Below are positions 43,101 through 53,021 of a stretch of 64,000 nt of DNA, piece after piece. This DNA comes from Phytophthora colocasiae (Eukaryota; Oomycota; Peronosporomycetes; Peronosporales; Peronosporaceae). A model generated the notes under the pieces. That model made no database searches and had not been told where the DNA came from. It worked only from the letters and a program-made list of their open reading frames with translations. The stretch is taken from positions 930,001-994,000 of the forward strand of contig JAGKQI010000098.1 in assembly GCA_018806915.1 (NCBI GenBank), written 5' to 3'. Both the position numbers and the translations under genes were made by a program. Numbering within the stretch: the stretch's first letter is position 1; every line of letters begins with the position of its first letter.

Positions 43101-43407
43101 CAGGTGATGCGGAAGTACCGTCACCACCACCTCGCGATGCTACAGATGCCGAAGCGGGCCCAGTGCCTGAGGCGTCGCCAATAGTAGAAGCCGATGGAGA
43201 ACTCATGGCTGCAGGATCTTCTTCCGAAGTGTGCGTCAGAAAGGAAATCGGGATGTGCCCGTTTGTGGGATACGACAGGTGGCTATTTCTGAGTCTGATG
43301 GAATCAGATTGAGCGACAGGACACCAGAGACTTTGAAACCCCGGAAGTTTTGAGAGCGTCCCAGCTACACTATGTTCACGGGACCTCTGACGTACTGTCC
43401 TGGCCAT
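40122..43407 (-). pseudogene. B1 antisense gene, two frameshifts
   Basis: Homologue of the A1 antisense gene. From ATG 43407 (second in-frame ATG at 43206, MSSPSAST) it is open through the Ser/Ala/Gly-rich part, coiled coil, VLDLT and VWEEVRPDLRLALLAGI. A shift near 41480 leads to a frame with SYVPETYYKMAEEE, the acidic block and PTKKSKR. A shift near 41065 leads to the frame of the C-terminal domain (WLYYGIPV, TPGFPDFE, LWERTHWVIMD, CPWIWQDP), ending at 40122. The residues between ATG 43407 and 43206 (with LPGFQSLWCPVAQSDS) are also conserved in A1, at DNA level too, so they may be coding or a conserved leader. Confidence 0.8.
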
Positions 43408-43446
43408 GATGCTCAGTTAGGAGAAAGTTCCGCACTGACGAATTAT

Positions 43447-43462
43447 GACCAGGAGGGGCGGT
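43447..43462 (+). other. B1 polypurine tract
   Basis: GACCAGGAGGGGCGGT abuts the 3' LTR; identical to A1. Confidence 0.85.
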
Positions 43463-45373
43463 TGACACGTTGCTAATTACGATTTTTCGAGTGGATATGG
43501 ACGTTACGCTGTGATGTGATTGGATACATACTGGATTGTGGGAGAAAGGGAGATGTGGGACGAGGTTATGTCCCGTGCGACAATAATGGATCTGTGGAAG
43601 AAAACCGCTATATATATTAACCTTCACCTGTACTGCAAAGGGGCCCAAGAGATCAGAAGTGTTCCTCGGAAAAGTGCACAAACTCCGAGAGATAATAACA
43701 CTCAGTCTGATCACCGGACTTTCCCCGACGATGAGTGCCTAAAGGTTGGCAGAAAGTCTCTCAGAAGAATGTATCTCTGAGAGACCTCATCCCGTTGCCG
43801 TCCTGTGTGACGATGATGGTTCAAGGAATACAGTTATACCCACAAGATACCAAGTATCGCGCACCGGACGTAGCGCACCCCGCGCATATCCCGATTGGAC
43901 TTCGTGCGTTGCAGCATACGTGCTCCGCACCCTAAAAACATTCATGGATTTCTGGTATCACGCATGGAAACTCTGATATCACACCATGAAGTCTGACGTA
44001 CATGAGTCCGACGTACATAAAGTCCGACGTACATGAAGTCCGACGTACATGAGTCTGACGAACATGATTCTGGTAAACAAGTCTGATGTGTCCGGCTTAT
44101 ACAAGCAATATTCCAGACATTTACCAGTTTCCGATGAACAGACTCCGACGTACAAGACTCCGACGTACAAGACTCCGATGAACAGACCCAAGTGTCACGA
44201 CTCTGGTATTTATGACTCTGATATACATGATTCCGGAGTACATGGTTCCGATGAACATGTCTCCGACGTACATGATTCCAGACCCTGATGAACAGGAAAC
44301 CAGACTCTGACACTCTGAAGTCCACCCCATACTGAAACCAAGTGTACCCAACACGACCTCACGCAATCAAGTGAAACGCAACCTGCTCATCCCTGTAATG
44401 ACATCATTAAGTGTCGACTCGACAAGATCTGCAGCATCGACTACCATAGTGAGCCCAAGTGAAAGTTCCTGAGTTATACTGAGACCAAGTGTATATGAGA
44501 ATATGGAAGACAGAAGACAGAGAGATACGAGATAGATAACCAGAGTTCAATTTTCCCTGTTGTAACGAGTTCGATTTGCTTTGTTATAACGAGGTCGTCT
44601 GCCTGCTGCTTCCCGTAAGTATTAGGCCACGACAAAGCTTTGAGTCGTGTGATCTCTCACCTATCAAGCCCCTTTAGGTGGAGATCAGCGTAACGTAGAG
44701 ACCTGAGAGGACCCACCTATTCCATTTCCTAGTTGGGTCGTTTGTCTTGTCTCTAACGGTAGCCCATTTCATATTGTACGTTTGGACAGGTTGTGGGAGC
44801 TAGACAGTCGCTCTCAAGACGCTCGGTAGACTGTTATATAACTGATAGTGTATTGGTTTATTTTCCCTCTATATATTAGAGGGTGGTGCGCGAAAGTTAC
44901 GGGAATACCAGACAGACCAGGTGTCTGGTGAACAATTCCCTAGTTGACCTGGAGAACTAGCCCACTGCTCAAGGGCCAGGAAAGAATAAGAGCAGCTACA
45001 TATTTGTATATCGGAACTCTATATTGCGGTTATCTCGGAAGTCTAATTACTGGACTTCCCATTGTATTAATTTCTCTTTTACCTTCAGAAATCTCTGGTG
45101 TACACAAGTGTTCACCGGAAAACGTTCGACTCCCAAGCGCTCCTGTGAGGACCGGAAGGACATCCGACGGTCTACGCAAGGAACCCTCTCTCTCACCAAC
45201 ACTCTCACGACCCCGGCGAGGGTCTCATTACCAAGACAACGAACCTACGAGGACAGCACAAGGTAACACACGCCCACCTTGCTGTGCGACTCTGGTATTA
45301 TTACCGGTAGTCACACTTCCAGGTTCACTGTACGCCCCTGCACCGCGGTAAAAGTTGCACCGACTTCGCGACA
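43463..45373 (+). repeat. B1 3' LTR (1911 bp)
   Basis: TGACACGTTG to CGCGACA. It keeps the 40 bp missing from the 5' LTR (about 44970-45010). Followed by gaac and then D integrase. Confidence 0.93.
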
Positions 45374-45680
45374 GAACGGCCTTGGGCATCCGCGCGTCCC
45401 GCTCACTCCGCCACGCGGTGGCTTCGGGCTTAGTGGGGGAGAGGCTGTGCCGTCGCTCGACTCCGAGCTTGCTGATATCAGCCCTTCTGCCGTGCGTAAA
45501 CAAGTCGATGACTTCCTCTCGGTGAGATTGAGCGTATTACGCCGTGTGCGTGACGCGATGGCTGAAAGCCAAGACGTTCAGAAGGAACAAGCTGATGCAA
45601 AAGGTAGAGGCAATGTGTGGGAATTTAAGGTCGGTGACCAAGTTTTATTAAACGCTAAGAACCTACCTACACATGCAGTG
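45374..45680 (+). pseudogene. pol: D integrase, C-terminal part
   Basis: After gaac, the post-catalytic part of D integrase: PRVPLTPPRGGFGLSGGE, then ADISPSAVRKQVDDFL, VRDAMAESQD, EQADAKGRG and KVGDQVLLNAKNLPT, the usual order in gypsy elements. At 45680 it stops matching because the minus-strand E LTR begins; frame continuation beyond that is coincidental. Confidence 0.85.
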
Positions 45681-47159
45681 TGTGGCGAAGTGGGTGAACA
45701 CTTTTCCCGCCCAGGTGCGTATAGCGTGTCTTCCGGAAAATAAGTCCGACTGGAAAGATGTCCGGTCGGACTAACGAAAGTCATAACCTCCAACCGGGAT
45801 CCAAATGGGTATCCGGAAAGAGGGTTGGCGTGTGACCTTGTGACTACCCTCGTAGGTGTCGTTTGTCTTCGAACGCGAGGAGTTCCACCTGGATGAGTTA
45901 CTTCCAAAAGCTTGACTGGATCCAGATGTAGAGTGCTAATGCACTTCCAAATGCAGTGGTTGAGTCTGAATGCAGGTGAGAGACTATTAGCAAAACCTTC
46001 CAACAACAGATAACCAATATATAAGAGAGTTAAATGCAAATATACAGTCGCTTCTTATGCTTTCCGGCCCTTGAGCGGTGGGCACTCCAAATGCCAGTAC
46101 GACGTTGGACACTCCAACTGGGACACTGGCACAGTCCCGGGGTCCTTTAGCGCACCACTTCTGGCAAGTCCACTTGGACTCCCAGAAGACAATTATCCAA
46201 ATATACCAGGAATACTATAGAGCACTCCAAAATACACACACAAATACAGTCCAATCACACAGCAGTCAATCAATCAATTTCAGGGGTGACTACTAATAAC
46301 CTCCTAAAACGCAGTTGTAATATGAAATGTACAAACCAAACGACCGTTTGGAATGTCCAACTGGAATATGAAATGAGAGGGGTCACGCCCGAGAATCGCC
46401 GCCCGGATCACCTTCCCAACTTGGTCTTAACCTGGCGGAGATTCACGCGGCGGTGACGATAGTCGACGCGGCCTGACGTTGTTCGCTGACTCCGAGCCCT
46501 CAACTTCGAGGCTGGTCGGCAGTGCTCACAGTGGTGGCTTATGGGAAACCTCCCGCTCTTCCACTTGCGCCCTTGGTGGCAAATTGAACTCTCTTTAATA
46601 TATAACTATCCGTTGTAAAGCTAAACATGCAAAATAGACTTGGTTTCACTATAGGCAGAGGCGTACTCATCCGGAGGCGACCTGACACATCCGAAGAACA
46701 CCGAAGAACATGGCCGAATTCCAGCTGTGCCGAACAAATCATGGTCGGTCGTCTTGGTCGGTCGGAAAACACTTGGGTCTAGTATGGTCGGATCTTCAAC
46801 GGCCGATTGTGGGTACAAATCTGGACTGGTCCGGTTGGACCTGTACAATCCAAACAGCCATCTTCCACTTGGACATCCAAAAGTAACTCCAATATCTCGA
46901 AATCAGGTAACTGTCAACTGGGCAGAAGGCGGCGGTCCAGAAAATTACTTGACTTGAGTATGTACGTCCAACCGGACATATACCACTTGGAGTCCCAACT
47001 GGAGATCTTGGACTGACTTCGCCTGGGCTCTCCGGAATCCACATTTATTTCGTCCATTCAATCCTCCTTGGCTCGCAGCGTCCCAATATAGTTCTTTCGG
47101 AGCCAATCAGAGCGTAGCTGGGGTATTTACTCCGTAAAAACTGGAGCCACATCTTCACA
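45681..47159 (-). repeat. E 3' LTR (1479 bp)
   Basis: In minus orientation it begins TGTGAAGATGTGGC and ends CACTTCGCCACA, aligning with the A and B LTR ends (TGACATGATG, GACTTCGCGACA). The boundary is confirmed by the polypurine tract at 47160. Rich in a TCCAACT/TTGGAC motif. I see no gene in it; short frames here have no coding character. Confidence 0.75.
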
Positions 47160-47174
47160 ACCGTCCCTCTCGTC
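47160..47174 (-). other. E polypurine tract
   Basis: Minus strand GACGAGAGGGACGGT abuts the LTR, a variant of the A/B tract GACCAGGAGGGGCGGT. Confidence 0.75.
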
Positions 47175-47522
47175 ATGTGCTCTCATTGAGAAATTTACTT
47201 TTGAGGTGAAAGGACAAGATGAGACGAAGTGGGGCGACATCATCTTGGACATACAAAACTCCCAGTCGGTCTAAACCTTCAGGTCGGTCCGGTTGGAATG
47301 TTCAGTCCAAAAACGGTCGATCAGTCCGGCAGGAGCTTTGTGTCCGCGAAAATTCAGTCCAACAGGAGATCTCCTTTCTCAGCAAACTCCAACTCCGTTC
47401 TTCAACTGGAGGAGGTCACTTCCTTTCTGCGCCCCGTCCCAAGTTACCCGATCAAGACGCAAATCAAATCCAAACGGCAGTTCGCCAATCATAACCCGAT
47501 TTCCAAGCTCTTGAACGCATCG

Positions 47523-50380
47523 ATGGCGACTCCAAGCAGCGCCTCGGCGTCCGACGCACCTGCGACAGGCGCCTCGACTTCACGCGCATCTTCCGATGCT
47601 CCTGCAGCGACTGGTGCCGACGACGACGGTGGTGGCGGCACGGAAGTGTCTGCCGGAGCGGCTCCCGGCGGTTCCACGGCTGAGGATGACTTCAGGGAGG
47701 AGGACGACGGCAGTGGCCACGCGTCGGAGCCTCCTGCACCTCCTTTCCCAGGCACGGCGAAGGTACCTGGCTCGCTCGTGACCATCAGAGAGGCCTCCAG
47801 CGTCGGATTGTTCAAGCGCAAGGCTGTATCCACTCTTACGTTCGGGCCCGGTCATTACACTTTGGAGGACTTGAGCTCCGACGAGCGCGTCCGTATCGCT
47901 GGAGTCCCATTGGCAGATCGCCACTTGGAGCCTGGTGTCTTCGTCCAAGATGGGTATGGTGGTCTGGAGGGCATGGTCCAGCTGGAGAGTCTGTCAACTG
48001 CAGAGAAGTCCGAGTTGTTCCAGTTCTTCGATGATAAAGTGAACTTGGATTATCGCGTGCTACGTCATCATTTGACAAGTTGCTGTGTCAATGACGCGCT
48101 ACGACACAGACTCCCGATGGAGCTACGACCCGGTGCCCCGAGATCGTCCTCTGGGTGGGGATGCCCTGGATTCCCAAATGAACAACCTGCTGGTCCGACG
48201 GGAAGTTGCGTCTATCCTGACGCAGTTCGAACCCGAAGGTCTCGCGCGTCGCGTGTTCGGGACGGTCTCTCTCCTTCGTCGCGTCATCCAGAAGCTCTCC
48301 CGGAACCAGACACTGCTCGAAGATACAGACGCGGCGGTGACGGATGCACTGGCTGTCCAGGATTCCTTGGACAACTTGAAACGGGAGTCTCAGCTGAAAC
48401 TTCAAGCCCTGGAGCGGCTTGCGTCGATGTTGGCAGCCGAGAAGGAGGAACTCATGCAGAACTTCCGAGCTGACACTTTACAGCTCATCCAAGAACACAA
48501 GCGCGACAAGCAAGGTCTCCAGCGTCAGGTTCGAGATCTGCAACAGCAACTAGCCGCCGCCAAGTCTCGCCAATCCTTCAGTCCAGTTGGACTCATGAAC
48601 TTTCTCGGTCACGGTGGAAATGGAAATTCGGAACTCCAGTTGAACTGGGAGCGTCTCTTGGAACTTTTGATTCACTTTCGCGATGGGGTCCCAGTGCCGT
48701 CGTCCTGGCGTACCATGATTACTGTGATGACTCCAGATGACACTCGGCACACGTTCCCGCCATTCACGCAACTTCCTCGTTCGGAAGACGGTGATGAATC
48801 CAAGGTGAGAGTTTCTCCGGCCGGCGGCGAGATCGACCTGACGAAGGCTTCGTCCAAGTCTTCCGGTTCGCCGTCCTCCAAGAAGCGATCTGGACCTCCA
48901 ACCGGACCTTCAAGCACCAAGCGCCGCAAGAAGTCTCGAAAGGTTCCAGAGGAGGTTCAAGAGCGACCCGATGGGTGGATTACTCACTCCAACGAAGACT
49001 GTCTTTCCGACAAGTACCCGTTGTCTTGGACTGTGGAGAAGGCTCGGAAGTCTCTGGCAGATCACCCGGTTGCTTGGGACGATCTCCGCTTGGACGTCCA
49101 GATGCTGATTCGCACGGGCGTCCCGTTTCCAAGTGTGATCGAGTAGCTGAACGATGATCGTTCGGCTCACTTTGGCTTCCAGTTGGATGTCCTCCTCTCG
49201 ATGCTTGTCGGGATGATGTACTGGAACTCACTGGACGACGTCCACTGGACAAAGTACGTCCCTCGCCGCTACTTCAGTATGGCCGATGCCATTCTGGCTA
49301 ACCTCGTGGAGCAAGACGTTCAGCCGGAGTTCTGGGGTCCAATGGTGGAAGGCGAGTCTGGAGTTGAAGAAGATCTCGATCCTGAAGCTCTGGTCGAGGA
49401 CAAGGATGAAAAGTCCAAGGACGAGGACTTCCACCCGGACGACGACGGAAATGCCGAAGAAGAAGGAGAGGAGGAAGATATCAAGACTCCTCCTTCACGT
49501 TCTGCACGCCGTCGTCTGAGCTCCAGCAGCACACCTGCCACGCCGAAATCCTCCAAGAAATCTCGTCGGAAGAAGTCTGCCCGGACGGCTCTCGCTCGGA
49601 AGGACTACGAAGACCTTACCCAGTCGGAGAAAGAAGTGATCGAGAGCCCGGACGACGAGAACAAGTCGTGGCTGCACTACGGAGTCCGGGTGAAGCGTGG
49701 GGACCCCATGTATGGGGTGTCGCTCCAGACGTTTGGATTCCCGGACTACGCACCCAACCGTTGGGACATCAAGATCTTGAAGTCCCGTTCAACAACCAAG
49801 TTCTCAGAGATCCAGCAGCTCACGGCGGACGCACCTTGGAGTGAGATGTTCTCCAACCGGACCCAAACGTTCTTCTTTCACAAGCGCGATGACCTCTCGG
49901 ATGACACGGTGGAAGCGTTGGGTCGGTGGATCAAGTTCGTCTCACGGAATGTCCGGTCGTTCTGGAGCGCTGGTCACTGGTTGACATTGGATGGTTCGGC
50001 CGATGCTCCCGCTCTCGTACGTCAGATGCAGAATGATCGGTCGAACCACCAAGCGTCCTTCCGGAAGCGCGTTCTCGCACTCCAAACGGAGCTGTCCCGA
50101 CATCCCGGACTCACTTTGGATGGAGCCTGGCATCTGGGCGTACCGGCACAAGCTGTGCCACTGGATTCTCATGGATCCAAAGCACGTCAACCCGGGCACT
50201 TCGGCGCCGTATACTGTCCAAGAGTAGTTGAAGATCTTGGACAAGCGTGAACCTGGACGAGCCCAATGGGGCCATTCCAAGTCGGACAAGGAGCGCATTG
50301 CGCACCTCCCACCAGACGTTCGTGCCAAGTTGATTCCGGCCGGACAACGCGTGAAGTTCTCTGACCTGTGGGCACTATGA
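47523..50380 (+). pseudogene. E antisense gene (divergent homologue)
   Basis: Antisense to E pol, the same place as in A1 and B1. ATG 47523 (MATPSSASAS); the frame is open upstream to 47229 without an ATG. Ser/Ala/Gly-rich start, a shift near 48080, coiled coil (about 48340-48570), EIDLT (about 48830), Lys/Arg-rich part, then a TAG at 49144-49146. The same frame continues with MLVGMMYWNSLDDVHWTKYV and an acidic block. The C-terminal domain has WLHYGVRV, TFGFPDYA, FFFHKRDDL and SFWSAGHWLTLDG, and after further shifts near 50130-50230 ends with EPGRAQWG and stops at 50380. Homology to A1 spans the whole length, so the gene predates the split of A, B and E. Confidence 0.78.
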
Positions 50381-50676
50381 AAGTCCAAGCGAGTGTTCTC
50401 CATCTGGATGCCTTCGTGGCCTTGCATATTTCATACGTAGTGACCCCACAATAATCATCCAGAATACACTCACCTTCATTTCCATCACCGTTCCATCTCG
50501 TCATAGCTCGCCATCTCGTCTCCAATTTTCACCATTCGAAAACTCCAATCTCTAACATGTCCACAGTCACTCGAACACTCCAAAAGGTACAATCAAAATC
50601 AAATCAATGTACGTCGTAACAGTTCCAATAGTCACACCACCCGGACGTCCAACATGCCATAAGACTTGTTGGACGT
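50381..50676. other. E spacer between antisense gene and pol end
   Basis: About 300 bp, AT-richer, with no gene recognised. Same position as the spacers in A1, B1 and B2. Confidence 0.55.
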
Positions 50677-51034
50677 CTAAGCCCGGGGATGATCGTCGCC
50701 TACCTGCATCGCTTGGAATCTCGCCCGCGCTCTTGCTCCTTGATTGAACTCATAGAGCAGGGCACCGCAGCTGAGTTGCGACACAGGTAGCCATTCTGGT
50801 TCGTCGTAACCTTTCCACTTGACCTGATACTCTCGGACTCTTTTGGAAGTTCGGGTCCGCTTGGACCATCGGAGATCCAAGATCTTTTCGACCTCATACT
50901 CGTTGTTTCCGACATCCGGTTCCCAACTGTCTTCAGGAAGCAAGGCAGCGTCGAAATCATCGTCATCGTCCGGTTGGACTTCCACGGTTGGACGTTTCGG
51001 AAAGATGGCTCGTGGCTTCAGGCGACTGATGTGG
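50677..51034 (-). pseudogene. pol: E Pol C-terminus: integrase tail and chromodomain
   Basis: Open minus-strand frame from the B2 insertion point to a stop at 50677. It starts with HISRLKPRAIFPKRP (the integrase SH3-like tail), then an acidic linker, then a chromodomain with EVEKILDLRWSKR and YQVKWKGYDEPEWLPVSQL, closing like A1 and B1 (FQAMQVGDDHPRA). Intact as far as it goes; the rest of pol is off the window beyond B2. Confidence 0.85.
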
Positions 51035-52929
51035 TGACACGTTGCTAATTACGATTTTTCGAGTGGATATGGACGTTACGCTGTGATGTGATTGGATACA
51101 TACTGGATTGTGGGAGAAAGGGAGATGTGGGACGAGGTTATGTCCCGTGCGACAATAATGGATCTGTGGAAGAAAACCGCTATATATATTAACCTTCACC
51201 TGTACTGCAAAGGGGCCCAAGAGATCAGAAGTGTTCCTCGGAAAAGTGCACAAACTCCGAGAGATAATAACACTCGGTCTGATCACCGGACTTTCCCCGA
51301 CGATGAGTGCCTAAAGGTTGGCAGAAAGTCTCTCAGAAGAATGTATCTCTGAGAGACCTCATCCCGTTGCCGTCCTGTGTGACGATGATGGTTCAAGGAA
51401 TACAGTTATACCCACAAGATACCAAGTATCGCGCACCGGACGTAGCGCACCCCGCGCATATCCCGATTGGACTTCGTGCGTTGCAGCATACGTGCTCCGC
51501 ACCCTAAAAACATTCATGGATTTCTGGTATCACGCATGGAAACTCTGATATCACACCATGAAGTCTGACGTACATGAGTCCGACGTACATAAAGTCCGAC
51601 GTACATGAGTCTGACGAACATGATTCTGGTAAACAAGTCTGATGTGTCCGGCTTATACAAGCAATATTCCAGACATTTACCAGTTTCCGATGAACAGACT
51701 CCGACGTACAAAACTCCGACGTACAAGACTCCGATGAACAGACCCAAGTGTCACGACTCTGGTATTTATGACTCTGATGTACATGATTCTGGAGTACATG
51801 GTTCCGATGAACATGTCTCCGACGTACATGATTCCAGACCCTGATGAACAGGAAACCAGACTCTGACACTCTGAAGTCCACCCCATACTGAAACCAAGTG
51901 TACCCAACACGACCTCACGCAATCAAGTGAAACGCAACCTGCTCATCCCTGTAATGACATCATTAAGTGTCGACTCGACAAGATCTGCAGCATCGACTAC
52001 CATAGTGAGCCCAAGTGAAAGTTCCTGAGTTATACTGAGACCAAGTGTATATGAGAATATGGAAGACAGAAGACAGAGAGATACGAGATAGATAACCAGA
52101 GTTCAATTTTCCCTGTTGTAACGAGTTCGATTTGCTTTGTTATAACGAGGTCGTCTGCCTGCTGCTTCCCGTAAGTATTAGGCCACGACAAAGCTTTGAG
52201 TCGTGTGATCTCTCACCTATCAAGCCCCTTTAGGTGGAGATCAGCGTAACGTAGAGACCTGAGAGGACCCACCTATTCCATTTCCTAGTTGGGTCGTTTG
52301 TCTTGTCTCTAACGGTAGCCCATTTCATATTGTACGTTTGGACAGGTTTTGGGAGCTAGACAGTCGCTCTCAAGACGCTCGGTAGACTGTTATATAACTG
52401 ATAGTGTATTGGTTTATTTTCCCTCTATATATTAGAGGGTGGTGAGCGAAAGTTGCAGGAATACCAGACAGACCAGGTGTCTGGTGAACAATTCCCTAGT
52501 TGACCTGGAGAACTAGCCCACTGCTCAAGGGCCAGGAAAGAATAAGAGCAGCTACATATTTGTATATCGGAACTCTATATTGCGGTTATCTCGGAAGTCT
52601 AATTACTGGACTTCCCATTGTATTAATTTCTCTTTTACCTTCAGAAATCTCTGGTGTACACAAGTGTTCACCGGAAAACGTTCGACTCCCAAGCGCTCCT
52701 GTGAGGACCGGAAGGACATCCGACGGTCTACGCAAGGAACCCTCTCTCTCACCAACACTCTCACGACCCCGGCGAGGGTCTCATTACCAAGACAACGAAC
52801 CTACGAGGACAGCACAAGGTAACACACGCCCACCTTGCTGTGCGACTCTGGTATTATTACCGGTAGTCACACTTCCAGGTTCACTGTACGCCCCTGCACC
52901 GCGGTAAAAGTTGCACCGACTTCGCGACA
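51035..52929 (+). repeat. B2 5' LTR (1895 bp)
   Basis: Nearly identical to the B1 3' LTR. The 16-bp length difference is one tandem repeat unit (array from 51564). It keeps the 40 bp lost from the B1 5' LTR. Confidence 0.93.
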
Positions 52930-52931
52930 AC

Positions 52932-52949
52932 TGGTGCGCGTGCCCGGAT
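52932..52949 (+). other. B2 primer binding site
   Basis: TGGTGCGCGTGCCCGGAT, same 18-base tRNA match as B1. Confidence 0.8.
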
Positions 52950-53021
52950 CTTGGTATCGTGATATCACCGGATCTAAGAGAGTTTGAGGAGAGGGTTTCC
53001 TGTCAAGCGTCTATATTCAAG

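Larger units (their letters stand above)
27722..45373 (+). mobile_element. B1: full-length chromodomain gypsy element (B subfamily)
   Basis: LTRs 27722-29591 and 43463-45373 flank primer site, gag, pol, antisense gene and polypurine tract. The target duplication gaac is at 27718-27721 and 45374-45377. Same layout as A1, with clearly related proteins but LTRs alike only at the ends and in scattered blocks. All three genes are broken (gag one-base loss, pol 112-bp AT insert, two shifts in the antisense gene). Confidence 0.95.
45681..51034 (-). mobile_element. E: divergent minus-strand chromodomain element (partial)
   Basis: Reads right to left: end of pol (51034-50677), spacer, antisense gene on the plus strand (47523-50380), polypurine tract (47174-47160), 3' LTR (47159-45681). 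It is in D (left flank agtg, 45677-45680) and is itself cut at 51034 by B2, so its 5' half is off the window. The gene order equals A and B; sequences are clearly older and more divergent. Confidence 0.85.

Noticed and set aside
45681..45743. Continuation of D integrase to the stop at 45743
   Set aside because: The sequence here is the end of the minus-strand E LTR (it aligns with the A and B LTR ends), so the open frame is accidental.
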